From Boswellia sacra (taxonomy: Eukaryota; Streptophyta; Magnoliopsida; Sapindales; Burseraceae), in NCBI GenBank assembly GCA_013180625.2, contig SNVD02004462.1, forward strand, positions 131,835-195,834: DNA of 64,000 bases, given 5' to 3'. Every line of letters starts with the position of its first letter. Positions within the stretch are counted from its first letter, which is position 1. A program made the translations under genes and the position numbers. Under the pieces are notes generated by a model. It was given only the letters and a program-made list of their open reading frames with translations. It had not been told where the DNA came from and did not search any database. Below, piece after piece: positions 44,282 to 55,523 of the stretch.

Positions 44282-45177
44282 TGAGAGTTCTGGAAGTATG
44301 CAGTTATAAAAAATATAACAGTAAACTGTAAAGTAAATCGGTATAGGGAATTTTTACGTGGTTCGATTATAAAACCTACATCCACGGACAGCTATAGAGC
44401 TGCAATTCACTAAATTCTTGTTTGTACAATCTTTAGGACCTTTTACAGTGCTGACTCACTCTCACACATTGACCTAATCTTTGTAAAACAAAATCCCACC
44501 AAGATCTTAAACTCTAGTGACACTGCCCACCCTTTGTCGCAGATAACTTAACAACACACTGTTAAGTTATACATAACAAATGATGTCTGACGTTGAATTA
44601 CATAAACACTTAACCCGCAAGTTATCCCAAGTGTCTACTAACTCACACAGACCTAATCAACAACTCATATACGATTTCTACCTCTCATACATGAATTAAA
44701 GATTCAAAGAATCAAATCAATAAAGACATTCCTATTTGCGTTTGAAGCTCTTCTCTTTAATTGTTGGAATGCCGAGACATGGACTCTCACAAATCAACCA
44801 ATTAATCAGCCAACTTGCCGATTAATCAATTCACCAGTTATGAAAATATAACATGGTATATATAGTGAGAGGCCTGGACGAAATCTCCTAGAAATTTTGT
44901 AAAAATCTAAATCAAAATCACATTAGGATTAGGAAAAAATAAAATAGGAAGGAATATAATTAAACTCCTAAAGGAATTAGGACAAATAAATATTCTCCTA
45001 TTCTAATTAGGATACAAGTTACTATATCCTAATCTAAGGAGATATTTATTATAAATTAAATACTTCCTATATTATAATTCTAGAAACAGTAAAATAGGAA
45101 TCAAAATAATATTCTTGTTTTATCACAAGTTGGACAAAATTCATCATATGCATGGCACATGCACGTTGACACCAACA
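44282..45177 (-). mobile_element. 5' LTR of copia element 2
   Basis: 896 bp, TGAGAGTTCTGG ... GACACCAACA. Same family as the LTRs at 21,122 and 37,563 but with about 20 bp of extra and divergent sequence near 44,790-44,840. The neighbouring primer site reads TGGCATCAAAG (44,279-44,269 on minus), a decayed initiator-Met site. Confidence 0.85.
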
Positions 45178-45422
45178 ATTTGGTTAGTAATTGTAATACT
45201 TAATGGGTAAGATAATTGTTATTAGATTGTCAAGTAATTAAACAATATCCTATGCAAAATTAATTATATTATTTAAGATTAGAATTATTAGATTAACTTC
45301 CAATGTCATGTAAATCAATATGGTAATTATTAATGGTAATTATCATTCCAATCTCAATTATACCTATAAATTAAATATTGATTCTATAATATTAAAAAAT
45401 ATCGTAAGTAATGTTACAAATA

Positions 45423-45460
<38 letters not shown>

Positions 45461-46528
45461 AATATATATTTTGAATGATGTGATTCTAAAAATTTTAGTT
45501 GAATAATAAGTACATCATTTTTTTAGGTTTAATAAGTTACGTAATTATTGTCTAATTGTTCAAATAATTTTATTCTTTTCCTAAAAAACGTAGATATAAT
45601 AAATAATTCGATTGCATAAAAATATCCCATACATAAAATAATTTCGATATTATTATTATAAAAGTCAAGAAAAAGCGTTGAAAATGGCAAACAAATACAT
45701 GTGCAACCAAAAAAATTAGAAGATAAAATATTGACTTGTTAGAAAATGTGACTCCAATAAACGAAATTACAAAAATATCAGGAAACGGTGCAAAAAACTC
45801 GAGAACAAAGTCAAAAACTGCATGATGACTTGGATACCACTTCTTCACCCACTAGCAACTTCAAGATTGTGTCAAAGTCACCGACTATGGTTTAAAACGG
45901 AAAAAATTCTAAATTCAATGATACGTGAAAAAAAGGTCAGGCTACCCCGGCATATTAGCTGGTATCTTAGTTTTATATTTTTAGCCAATAAATATGTTGT
46001 ACAACAAAAGAATTAATTAAGATGAACAAAATCTTTTAATACATAATCACGTACCTAAATTAACGATCCTTACAAGAAACACTATATATTATTTAACATA
46101 CAATTGAGGTAAATAAATAAATAATCAGGCATCATAGAACCAAACTGTGATAATAAGGCATGAGGTTCGCCATCGTTAATTAAGGATGGGAACACATCAC
46201 CATGAATAGGAGGATATCTCCCATGCGTAACATACTTATCAAAAGAACAAATTACTAAACAATAATGAAGAAACAGAGTACTGATAGAAGGCTTTTTAAT
46301 TGATAATGAATACCAGAGTAGTATAAAGTTCGCAAGGCTACTGAAACGGGTATAATCTTACAAAATCATCAGCAACCATACGAGGATACCTATCAGCTAT
46401 AAGTAAATTGATTTTTTAAGCTTCGAAAAGTATCACAAACCTAACCAGGTTAAAAGCAAGAATTTCGATGTTTGAGTTTGAGTGTTTTTGTACAATACAA
46501 AAATAAGGAGAACTCATTTGGCGTCAAA
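45178..46528. other. Gene-free AT-rich spacer with (AT)n microsatellite
   Basis: Contains an AT dinucleotide run at 45,429-45,458. No exon, transposase or LTR boundary recognised. Confidence 0.5.
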
Positions 46529-46533
46529 TATAT
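46529..46533 (+). other. Target-site duplication of gypsy element (left)
   Basis: TATAT, repeated at 52,471-52,475. Low-complexity sequence, so chance identity is possible, but it coincides with both LTR ends. Confidence 0.65.
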
Positions 46534-47061
46534 TGTTGATGCACGATTTTCGGAAGGCCAGGACGCGGGTCGGGGAGCGGGTCGGAGCTCGGGTGGTGCG
46601 TCGGGTCCAGTTCTGCGAGCAAAGAAAAACAGTCAGGGGTGCTGGCGGTGGTGCCGGCGGTGACCCTCCGACGCTCAAGTCAGTTTTCGGCACTCCGAAA
46701 TTCTCTGAGAGAATTTCCTAGAGAGAGAAGCTCTCACAAGTGAAGGAAATTTAGAGAGAGAGTAAGTTCAGAAAAGTGTGCATACCTTGAGTAATGATTC
46801 GGAGGGTTTATATAGGGGTCAAGATGGATCATTGTGGGATCCAGATAACGGGCCCAGATAATGGGCTACAGTAATGGGATTACTGTATTAGAAATAATTG
46901 AGCCAGGATGGGTCATTGTAGGACCCAGATAACGGGCCCAGATAATGGGCTACAGTAATGGGCTTACTGTATTAGAAATAATTAGGCCCAGATGATGGGC
47001 TTCAGTAATGGGTTTACTGAATTAGAAATAATTGAGGCCCGATATTATTATGGCCATAACA
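46534..47061 (-). mobile_element. 3' LTR of the gypsy element
   Basis: 528 bp, TGTTGATGCACG ... GGCCATAACA on plus. It differs from 51,943-52,470 at roughly eight to ten sites, nearly all C/T or G/A changes, about 1.5-2 percent, suggesting a fairly young insertion with methylation-type decay. Confidence 0.85.
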
Positions 47062-47720
47062 GTAGTCCCCCCAGGCCCAAGTCGACCAATGGGTCGATGT
47101 AGGGACTATTTTAGTTGTTATGGACTATAGATTAAATGCATTAGGAGGCCGGGCTAGGCCCAGATGATGGGCTTCAGTAATGGGCTTACTGAATTAGGAA
47201 TAATTAGGCCCAGATGATGGGCTTCAGTAATGGGCTTACTGAATTAGAAATAACTAGGCCCAGATAATGGGCTTCAGTAATGGGCTTACTGAATTAGGAA
47301 TAATTAGGCCCAGATGATGGGCTACAGTAATGGGCTTACTGTAATGAGATACAGTAATGGGCTTACTGTAATGGGCCCAGATAATGGGACACAGTAATGG
47401 GCTTATCGTAATGGGCCCAGATAATGGGATACGGTAATGGGCTTACCGTATTATAAATAATTGAGCTGGGCTGGGTCATTGTAATGGGCCCAGGTAATGG
47501 GCCATAGTAATGGGCTTACTGTAATGGGCCCAGATAATGGGATACCGTAATGGGCTTACCGTATTATAAATAATTGAGCTGGGCTGGGTCATTGTAATGG
47601 GCCCAGATAATGGGTCACAGTAATGGGCTTATTGTGTTGGAAATAATTGGGCCCAATATCGTTATGGCCATAACAGTAGTCCCCCCAGGCCCATGTTGAC
47701 CAATGGGTCGGCGTAGGGAC
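47062..47720. repeat. Tandem units derived from LTR and polypurine region
   Basis: About nine copies of a 50-60-bp unit, AGGCCCAGATGATGGGCTTC plus AGTAATGGGCTTACTGAATT and variants. The stretch GGCCATAACAGTAGTCCCCC, which spans the LTR end and polypurine tract at 47,052, appears a second time at about 47,663, so the LTR/PPT module has been duplicated inside the element. Confidence 0.75.
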
Positions 47721-48860
47721 TATTTAGTTATTTTAGGCTTGGAGGTAAGCAGTGTAAGTGACCCCTGCAAACAGAACTCTTTAATCTGAGCAAGAATTTT
47801 CCAGTCGCCATGCGTGTAGGAGAATCAGTCCGCATGGGCGAGCGGCGTGCACAACAGGCTTGCGTGGGCGAGCTACTATGCACGTAAGATGACCTAGCGA
47901 GGTCCTGGGCGCGTGGGATCGATCCCGCGAGGCCTTGCATGCGCAAGGGCGAGCGGGCCAGGGCCCGGGCGCTGTGGGTTGCACAGGGCGCCAGGTGCTG
48001 CATGCATGGGACGCTGGTGGGCTGTTCTTTCAATTAATTGCTCAAAGTTCATGCTGCATGCTAAATGCCAAGCTCGAACCCGTTCCCTTTATCATATCCA
48101 AACATAAGGTTTGGACCACCGAGGCCACGAGCAGAATTGGTTCAAGCTGAGGGCAGATTGCCAAGCTTTGAACCCATGCGCGTCCAGACTTTAAGGTTTC
48201 ATGCATATATATATGTGAATGGATACATATTGCTTCTTCTTTGGCTACGTGCCAACCTTGAACCCTTGTCCTCGTCTGCTTAACATAACGTTAAGACCAC
48301 CAAGGAAACAAGAAAGTTTGACTGTGCGTGGGTCGCAAGGAAGAAGTAGGCGAGGTGTGTGAGGGAAGGGGTGTATTCGGGCATGCCGTGAGGGCCTGGC
48401 GCACAGCGGGCTCGCGCGCACTGTTGGCCTGCATGCGTGCACGCTGTGGCACGCTGCGAGTGCTGCCTGGGCGTGCTGCCTGGGCGTGCTGGGCGTGCTG
48501 CTTGGGCGCGCTGCCTGGGCGCGCTGGGCGTGCAGGAGAGGCTCCATGCGCGCGGGGCGAGCTGCCGAGGTCCAGGAGCGCGCGCAGGGCGAGCAGGCGA
48601 GGCTCCATGCGCGCGGGGGCGAGCTGCCAAGGTCCCAGGAGCGTGCGCTGGGCGTGAGGAGGCGAGCACCCGAGGGGCGCTGGTGCGCGGGGACGAGCAC
48701 CCGAGGGGCGCTGGGCGTGCGGAGGCGAGGCTGCCGAGGTCCCAGGCGAGCGGGGGGGGAACCCGAAAGGCACTGGGTGCGCGGGGAGGGCGAGCCCGCG
48801 GGTGTTGGCCGCGCTGCATGCTGTGTGCATTGTTCACGTAGCATGCAGGGCCTTCCAGAG
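47721..48860. other. GC-rich low-complexity interior
   Basis: Strong local GC enrichment from about 47,900, peaking at 48,340-48,850, with irregular repeats of GGCGAGCTGCC, GAGGTCCCAGG and CTGGGCGTGC. All six frames stay partly open here with Ala/Arg/Pro/Gly-rich products; none looks like a protein. Probably expanded non-coding DNA of the composite element. Confidence 0.55.
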
Positions 48861-48869
48861 GAAATTCGA

Positions 48870-49440
48870 GTAAGTGCGGGGGGCCTCTCAGCAATTTCCA
48901 AAATTTTGATTCCGCGGGGGTGTTTCTGCCAATTTTCAAAACTTCATTTTTTTACCCGCGGGGGTGTCTCTGCAAAATTTCAAAACTTGATTTTAATTCG
49001 CGGGGGTGATCCTGCGAATTTTCAAAACTTGATTTTAATTCGCGGGGGTGTTTCCGTGAAATTTCAAACTTTTATTAATTTTTTCTCCGCGGGGGTGTTT
49101 CCGCGGATTTTCAAACTTGAATAATTTTTCCTTCGCGGGGGTGTTTCCGCGGATTTTCAAACTTTAATAATTTTTCCTCCGCGGGGGTGCTTCCGCGGAT
49201 TTTCAAACTTGAATAATTTTTCCTCCGTGGGCGTGCTTCCGCGGATTTTCAGGCTTGAATAATTTTTCCTGCCTCGGGCGTGCTTCCGTGGATTTTCAAA
49301 CTTAAATAATTATTCCTCCGCAGGGGTGTTTCCGCGGACTTTCAGACTTGAATAATTTTTCCTCCGCGGGCGTGCTTCCGCGGATTTTCAAACTTTAATA
49401 TTTTTTCCTCCGCGGGCGTGCTTCCGTGGACTTTCGATAC
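48870..49440. repeat. 48-bp tandem repeat with CCGCGGGGGTGTTTCCGCGG core
   Basis: About eleven copies. Each has a GC-rich half, TCCGCGGGGGTG.TTCCGCGGA, followed by TTTTCAAACTTGAATAATTT. The CCGCGG...CCGCGG words within a copy form a small dyad. Alternation of GC-rich and AT-rich halves is regular. Confidence 0.8.
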
Positions 49441-49527
49441 AATCCTCCAGCATTTTTTTTTTTTGCACCTCTTCCTTCCCTCAATAGACTTGGTTTGATG
49501 ACTAACGACCCCTCTTTGACTGTGAAG

Positions 49528-49818
49528 ATGGCTAGAGTAAAAACCACTGTGAAAGTGCTACGGGGGGAATCGAGTCATCAAACCCAGTCTTCCAGGGACA
49601 AGGATCCGGTGACCAACCGTAAAGAAGTTAATGAGTTTTATCAAAACTTCTTCGGTCCGGATCGGGAGCTGGGACAGAATTCTGTCAACCATAAGGTGGT
49701 AGACACTGAAGGGGATAGCGACTGGTCGTCCTCTGTTACCTCAGATAGTGAACCGGAGGTTGAAAAGTGGTGGGAGGCCGACTGTTACACCCTTGATTTT
49801 CACACATGGCAGGCATAG
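49528..49818 (+). CDS. Unidentified plus-strand ORF ending inside an LTR
   Basis: From ATG 49,528 the frame runs MARVKTTVKVLRGES, a mid part NEFYQNFFGPDRELG and an acidic, Ser-rich end (DTEGDSDWSSSVTSDSEPEV). An upstream in-frame ATG exists at 49,426 inside the repeat. The last dozen codons (YTLDFHTWQA) come from the LTR beginning at 49,783, so the natural C-terminus is lost or replaced. No family recognised. It may be the residue of an internal ORF of the element that owns the 49,783 LTR. Weak support as a real gene. Confidence 0.25.
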   Translation: MARVKTTVKVLRGESSHQTQSSRDKDPVTNRKEVNEFYQNFFGPDRELGQNSVNHKVVDTEGDSDWSSSVTSDSEPEVEKWWEADCYTLDFHTWQA

Positions 49819-51093
49819 CATGCCTTGCGCTATGCCATGGCTTGGAGGGGGCTGCAAGGGTGCATGCCCACGAGAAGCACATGGGTGAGTGCTTAAGCAA
49901 GGAATGGAGACGTTGCATGGCGTGATAGAGGCATTGATGCGCGAGGGGAAGCGCAAGGCAATGTGAATGCTGACACAGGGGGATGTGTAGCACAACGAAA
50001 TAATACGCGTGCATGGGTAGCGAGCGTAGTATGGCACGCATATGAGATGGGTGTGGCATAGTGAGATAACATGCACGTACGGGTTACGGGCATGATGTGT
50101 GGCGCGCACACCGGAATTGGGCACGACACAACGATGCTACGCGTACGTTGGGGGCAACGTAGCGCATGGACACAAGCACATGCACGCCTGCGCACTGGGA
50201 CGCTTGCGGGGTAGCAAGCATGCGAACGGGTAATGGGACGCTTGCGGGGTAGCAAGCATGCGCACGGGTAGCTCACCACAAAGTGGCAACATGGCGCATG
50301 GCATCGGGCGACATGACTTAAAACATGGCACATATCCAAGAGGATTGTGATTCATAGAAATAAGGAAGTAGTGGGGTGAAAGTTATTTCCTAAGGTGTAG
50401 GAAATATAACTTCCCCACTAACTTAGTGGTTGAGAGGGCTCAACCATGTCCTTCAGAATAGGAATGGTAGTGGGAAGTTACTCGAAGTGGTTACTTCTGG
50501 AGTGGGAAGTTACTCGGGGGAGTTACTTCCATGCCATGATCTTCAATCATGGGTGGTTATACCCATGAGAGGAAGTGGGGAGTTACGGGTAGTTAACTCC
50601 CATGATCTCCACTTATGGGGGAGTGGAGGATTATGTGGCAGCGTAGGAGCGCGCCACCTAGCCTAGTAGTTGGGGATGCCAACTACATGGAACCTAGCAA
50701 CCAGGGTTGTTGGTTGGCTATATATATGTACCAAGATGGTGGGCTGGAAATAGGTAAACACTCCAAAGGGAGGTCTCTAGGTAGAACTCTACAGGGGTAG
50801 AGAGTGACACAAGGGGAAAACACTTAGCGAACGGAGTAGCTAGTGTGAGTGTCATTGTGAGTGTTTCCAGCACACAATCTTGGGGCGGATTGTGTTCTTT
50901 TATTTGAGGCAATAAAAAGAAAAGTTGGAAGTCGGTGCTTCCGTAAATCCTTTTGTGTGATTCTTGAAAAATTGTGAGTTGAGTTATGCGTACTTCGGTG
51001 AGAACCTCCAAAGCGGTTTATCAAGTAACTGGCTAAGTGGGGGTTTAGCGCTATTGCAGGGTAATCCGCATATTAGAAAAAAGTCCTGTGACA
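49783..51093 (+). mobile_element. LTR of another retrotransposon, embedded in the gypsy element
   Basis: 1,311 bp from TGTTACACCC to ...CCTGTGACA, followed two bases later by a tRNA-Met primer site. A TATATATATG promoter-like stretch lies at 50,718. Orientation is opposite to the host element. The 5' part (49,800-50,330) is rich in GCATG, GCGCATG and CACG words with a local duplication of GGGACGCTTGCGGGGTAGCA (about 50,189 and 50,228). No target duplication could be defined. Confidence 0.75.
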
Positions 51094-51095
51094 AG

Positions 51096-51111
51096 TGGTA
51101 TCAGAGCCCGG
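51096..51111 (+). promoter_or_regulatory. Primer binding site (initiator tRNA-Met type)
   Basis: TGGTATCAGAGCCCGG, two bases after the LTR end CTGTGACA. Confirms that the LTR at 49,783 is a 5' LTR in plus orientation. Confidence 0.8.
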
Positions 51112-51256
51112 TTGTGGCAAGGAGAGCCAAGGGTGGCTAGGAGGGCCAAGTTGGCGAAGAGGTCCAGTTTGGCTACGAGGGCCAAAGTGGCATCCAAACG
51201 GGGGTTTAATGTACCTTGCGTAACTTGTCTCTACCTACTCACATTCTGGTTATCTT

Positions 51257-51448
51257 TTGAGCATAAGGTCTGGGGAGACGCTCAAAGATAGATTGGCACA
51301 GTTAGAGGCGCTGGTTGGCATACCACAAGCTCAACAGAAGGGGAGCTTGATGGAGCAATCGGAGATGCATGGGGCTAAGATTGCAACTTTGCACGGAACA
51401 TTGGTGGAGTTCATGCGTGAGGTGAATATTCAGCATGGAGAACAATAG
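51257..51448 (+). pseudogene. 5' gag fragment of the embedded plus-strand element
   Basis: Reads KDRLAQLEALVGIPQAQQKG and MREVNIQHGEQ, in the position and with the heptad-like character of the N-terminal gag coiled coil of plant gypsy elements. It stops at TAG (51,449), where homology passes over into the minus-strand gag of the host element; the two frames overlap at 51,411-51,448. Truncated. Confidence 0.5.
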
Positions 51449-51866
51449 GATGGTGAAGATTTGGTTGAATGACCTGATGGCGAGGCAATCCAGAAGTCTG
51501 GGCGACTAGGTCAGGATGCCCATTGACATCCGTCGGGACATTAGGCACTACCATGGCACTCCTTGGGTTATTCCCAGCAGCAGCCTGCTGAGCACTTTGT
51601 CCAAATGCTTGGTTGAACATACTCACCATACGGTTCGTTTGTTCACTAAAATTTCGCATGGTACGTTCCATGGTAGTTAATCGATTCGTCTTGTCTCTCC
51701 TCAGTCTTCTAAGTGGAAGTCGGGGTTGCCTGAGGTTAGGCTCCACCCCAGAAGATATCACTAAAGCTCTCCCTGTGTCAATTACCCTTCGGCGTCAGGG
51801 AGGTGCTTCTACCTTGATTTTTTCGTCAACCTCTAGGGAGGTTGAGTGTTGGGATTCGTGACTCAT
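51411..51866 (-). pseudogene. gag-like start of the minus-strand gypsy element
   Basis: ATG at 51,866 gives MSHESQHSTSLEVDEKIKVE and meets TGA after 23 codons; the same frame reopens at 51,790 and continues through NRLTTMERTMRNFSEQTNRM and VSMFNQAFGQSAQQ to 51,411. A Gln/Asn-rich, helix-prone start of gag, as in many plant gypsy elements. It is lost beyond the junction with the embedded plus-strand element. Confidence 0.5.
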
Positions 51867-51922
51867 GATGTGTTTGAGTACGTTTGGATGGGAGCAACAA
51901 CTAAAGAGGCTTAGATAGTCGT

Positions 51923-51940
51923 TCCCCACAGACGGCGCCA
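51923..51940 (-). promoter_or_regulatory. Primer binding site of the gypsy element
   Basis: TGGCGCCGTCTGTGGGGA on minus, two bases inside the LTR. TGGCGCC-starting sites of this type are common in plant Ty3/gypsy elements. Confidence 0.75.
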
Positions 51941-51942
51941 AC

Positions 51943-52470
51943 TGTTGATGCACGATTTTCGGACGGCCGGGACGCGGGTCGGGGAGCGGGTCGGAGCTCG
52001 GGTGGTGCGTCGGGTCCAGTCCTGCGAGCAAAGAAAAACAGTCAGGGGTGCCGGCGGTGGTGCCGGCGGTGACCCTCCGACGCTCAAGTCAGTTTCCGGC
52101 ACTCCGGAATTCTCTGGGAGAATTTCCTAGAGAGAGAAGCTCTCACAAGTGAAGGAAATTTAGAGAGAGAGTAAGTTCAGAAAAGTGTGCATACCTTGAG
52201 TAATGATTCGGAGGGTTTATATAGGGGTCAAGATGGATCATTGTGGGATCCAGATAACGGGCCCAGATAATGGGCTACAGTAATGGGATTACTGTATTAG
52301 AAATAATTGAGCCAGGATGGGTCATTGTAGGACCCAGATAACGGGCCCAGATAATGGGCTACAGTAATGGGCTTACTGTATTAGAAATAATTAGGCCCAG
52401 ATGATGGGCTTCAGTAATGGGCTTACTGAATTAGAAATAATTGAGGCCCGATATTATTATGGCCATAACA
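51943..52470 (-). mobile_element. 5' LTR of the gypsy element
   Basis: 528 bp. On minus it carries TATATAAACC (about 52,223-52,214) followed by a C/T-rich leader CTTCTCTCTCTAGG, a plausible promoter with transcription toward the primer site. Ends with GGCCATAACA (plus reading), then TATAT. Confidence 0.85.
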
Positions 52471-52475
52471 TATAT

Positions 52476-53700
52476 TATGTATAGAACCAAGAACCACAAC
52501 CTCATATGAAAAGGGCAACCATATTAGTAGCAGAGCTATTCTATTCCAAATAACTAAAATTTGTTGTAAGAGGCAAATAAGAACAAGTCGAAAATACAAT
52601 TGAAAGAGCAGATGCATATACAAACAAAAAGCCGAAAGGCAAATAAATGCAAGTCAGAACAATATTGAAAGCATACAAACAACATAGAAGACAAGCCAAG
52701 ACCTAGTTAACTTTGAAATGCTATTAACATACCATATTGCTCTTCAAATGATTACTCCATATTCCATATTTGCATATTGTTCAAACCGATAATAATTTTG
52801 ACCAACAAGTGCTAATTAATCCATTAATTATACTTGCCAAATAACCATCCAACATTGCATACTTTTTTTTTTTACGTTTGACTTATCCCATTAACAAAGG
52901 AGATACTTTCAATGATTTGGTAAGATCTTTGAATATCATAAAGGCCAAACCCAGTCGCTACTTTCACACATCCCCATTGCCTTTTAGTCAATAGGAGCTT
53001 TCTCAATTTGCTTCTTCCTTGTCTCAGATAAGCCACTATTAACCAATGTGTTGCAATCAAACAATGAAATTAATTTTTAAATTACATTCACTAAAACCAA
53101 ATATCCGAAACATATAAATAATACTAATAAAGATAACAGAATATAATTCATTAAAAAAAACTGGCAACAAAACTGAAACAAAACACAGGATATTAATTAA
53201 CCATTGCTCATCATCATCAAACCAGTTACCAATAGACAAAATGCAATTTGGTCTCTCTCTTGGCAAAAAGTGACGAGCAGAGGCGACCTTGGGTAGGAGG
53301 TGAGATGCATTACATCAGTGCTCTACAAATGCTCTTTGATTTAAACTAAGTAGTGCCGAACTTTAGAGACTCACCAAATCAAGCCGTCCCCTTTCCGTAC
53401 AATTTCAACGTGTCTGGATCGTTGACCATGGAATGCAAAGTTGCCCACCAACTAATCTTGTTTGGAGTTCCTTCGCTTCACTCTCCCTTATGAACCCAAT
53501 GATGATGAATTCTAAATAATAGAATGAGGATGAAGATGGAGAGGGATGCTAGGGTTTTTCCGTGGAGACTTGGGTGTTTTCATATAATTTTCGTAGTAGG
53601 ACTCTATGTTTTCGTGTTCTAAATACAAAAATACCCCACAAAACTTGCTTAGCCGGTTGACATGAATCCTACGGTTAAAAAAAAAAGGGCACATTGAATA
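52476..53700. other. AT-rich stretch with unidentified exon-like pieces
   Basis: Minus-strand open pieces at 53,060-52,872 (LLTKRQWGCVKVATGFGLYD) and 53,266-53,150 (RERPNCILSIGNWFDDDEQW) have better codon composition than the background, and the first has a TTAAC/AG context. I cannot name a family. They may be exons of a gene fragment carried by an unrecognised element. Confidence 0.3.
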
Positions 53701-54030
53701 GCATTGTAGCCGTGGCTATTTAAGTTTGTTTAGGATTAGGATCATCTTAAAGCTAGTGATGAGGTCATTAACATATAAGTTTGGGAGAATCATTTAGTTC
53801 ATAAGTTAACAACTAGAGGGAGCAATCTAGCTGTATACATCTATTGTTGATTGTAAAGAATTGTTTTAAACTCAATGAAGTTTTAGTTTTGGCTTTGTCT
53901 CATAGATGTAGCTAGTAGAGCCAAACCATGCACAAAAAAATTTCTGATGTTCTTTACTTTCTTACAAATTTACTTAACATATACAAAATGTTTTGTTTTC
54001 AGTTCTAATTCTAACATGGTATTAGAGCAT
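53701..54030 (+). mobile_element. Copia 5' LTR remnant with decayed primer site
   Basis: Contains CATAGATGTAGCTAGTAGAG and CCAAACCATGCACAAAAAAA followed by TTCTTTACTTTCTTAC, a typical copia R/U5 sequence, then ATGGTATTAGAGCATTG at 54,013, a one-base variant of TGGTATCAGAGCA. No coding region follows. Confidence 0.55.
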
Positions 54031-54926
54031 TGCATTAATTTTCTTTAGTGAGGTTCTTGGGATAGTGATTGATTCTTTTGGGATGGATTTATCAACACAA
54101 ACTAAAGGACATAGAGAAAGCATTTTATTATCACAAGCTCCCCATCGAATATGAGTTTAACCTCCCGAAATGACTAAATGCGCTTGAGAGTTAAAGAGAT
54201 TAAGTCTTCATCTAAATCGATTGTAAAAGAATATTTTGCATCAGTTTGGAACGGTAAAGGTTTCAATATTATTTTCTTTGTTTGAGATTCTAACAAACAA
54301 CTTACAGTTTAAGAAATTTGATTGACATTATTTTGTTGCCTTCGTTTATCTGCTTTGTATTTTACATGTGAGTTATATTACTAATGCTTTTCATCAATAT
54401 TTTTGTATTGTTATGTTTTTGTTGGGTTTTTTGCACTTCTTGATTATTTCAATGATGTTTTTATGCATAATTCAATTTTTTTTTTTTTTGCCTTTATTGT
54501 TTTCTGAATTGTTCTATGTACAATATGCAATTTTGTTGTGAGCATTATAGCATAAAAGTCTTTTTATTTTTGAGAGTGCAATCTATAGTTCAATATGCAG
54601 ATTAAATTCATTTCGATCATTACAAAATGAGAAATATCTTCAAATATGCAATAAAGAAAAGGGGAGGAAACATGGACTTAAATGAATTTTCATTAGACTT
54701 AAATACGACATATTTTGCATGAAAAAATTTCTATGTGTTAGATGGATAAAGGTCATTGTTAATGAAAAATTTGATTACATTTGATTTTATTTATTTATTT
54801 ATTTTACTCTAACATCTTATTGCATGACCATTTTTTCATATCTTTTTAAACTATAACATTCTTTTAGAAAAATAAAATCATTTAAATTGATATTATAAAT
54901 TATATATTATTATTTTACTTCATACT
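54031..54926. other. Gene-free AT-rich stretch
   Basis: Homopolymer T runs at 54,477-54,490 and no open frames of note. Nothing recognised. Confidence 0.5.
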
Positions 54927-55518
54927 TGTTAGACCAGATTGGTTATAACCAAATTATAACAAAGGCAATTGATACATAATTAGGTCAACCAAAAACAAGT
55001 GACATGAATAAAAGTAAATAGAAACATAAGATTTTTAATGTTGTTCGATTCTAAATAACCTACATCCACGGAAGTAAATCAAGCTTTAGAATTTCATAAT
55101 GTAAAGAAGATTACAACTGGCCTTTCATACTATAGATTCCCTCTGTAATAATGCCTAGTCTAGGTCTTATACACAAACTCCTAGCTATGATAGATTCCTC
55201 TGTTCTAGACAAGACTCCCTCTTATTCTATAACCTAGCATATGTAATCTCATTCTTCCCGAATTGTACTAGAGTGAATATTCTTATACCTTGAAACATTC
55301 CTCACAACAAAAACATAATAATAGTAACAAAGAAGAGAAGATAACATAAAACAATTACATTAAGAGAAGATAATTAATTTATCAGTCTCAATGCACTGTG
55401 AAATAAACTTTATCTAAATAAACTCTCTCTAGATAAAAACTGTCTCCAACTCTTTGAAGTTCTTCATAACTTGGATCCCTACTAGGGGATGATCCCATTT
55501 GGGATATTCTCAACATGC

Positions 55519-55523
55519 TAGAG
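55519..55523 (+). other. Target-site duplication of nested LTR element (left)
   Basis: TAGAG, repeated at 57,941-57,945. Confidence 0.75.

Larger units (their letters stand above)
46534..52470 (-). mobile_element. Chimeric Ty3/gypsy-type element with 528-bp LTRs
   Basis: Bounded by two 528-bp LTRs in direct orientation and TATAT duplications. On minus: 5' LTR 52,470-51,943, primer site, a short gag-like ORF region (51,866-51,411), foreign DNA, tandem repeats, polypurine tract CCTGGGGGGACTAC (47,075-47,062) and 3' LTR 47,061-46,534. No pol is present. The interior carries an opposite-strand LTR and PBS (49,783-51,111), so it is a composite, non-autonomous element. Confidence 0.8.

Noticed and set aside
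48245..49124. Long overlapping ORFs of 180-219 residues in a GC-rich stretch
   Set aside because: Open in most frames because GC-rich sequence has few stops; Ala/Arg/Pro/Gly composition and repeats indicate low-complexity DNA.
52872..53266. Possible host gene on the minus strand
   Set aside because: Two exon-like pieces only, no family recognised and no consistent exon chain; kept as unassigned.
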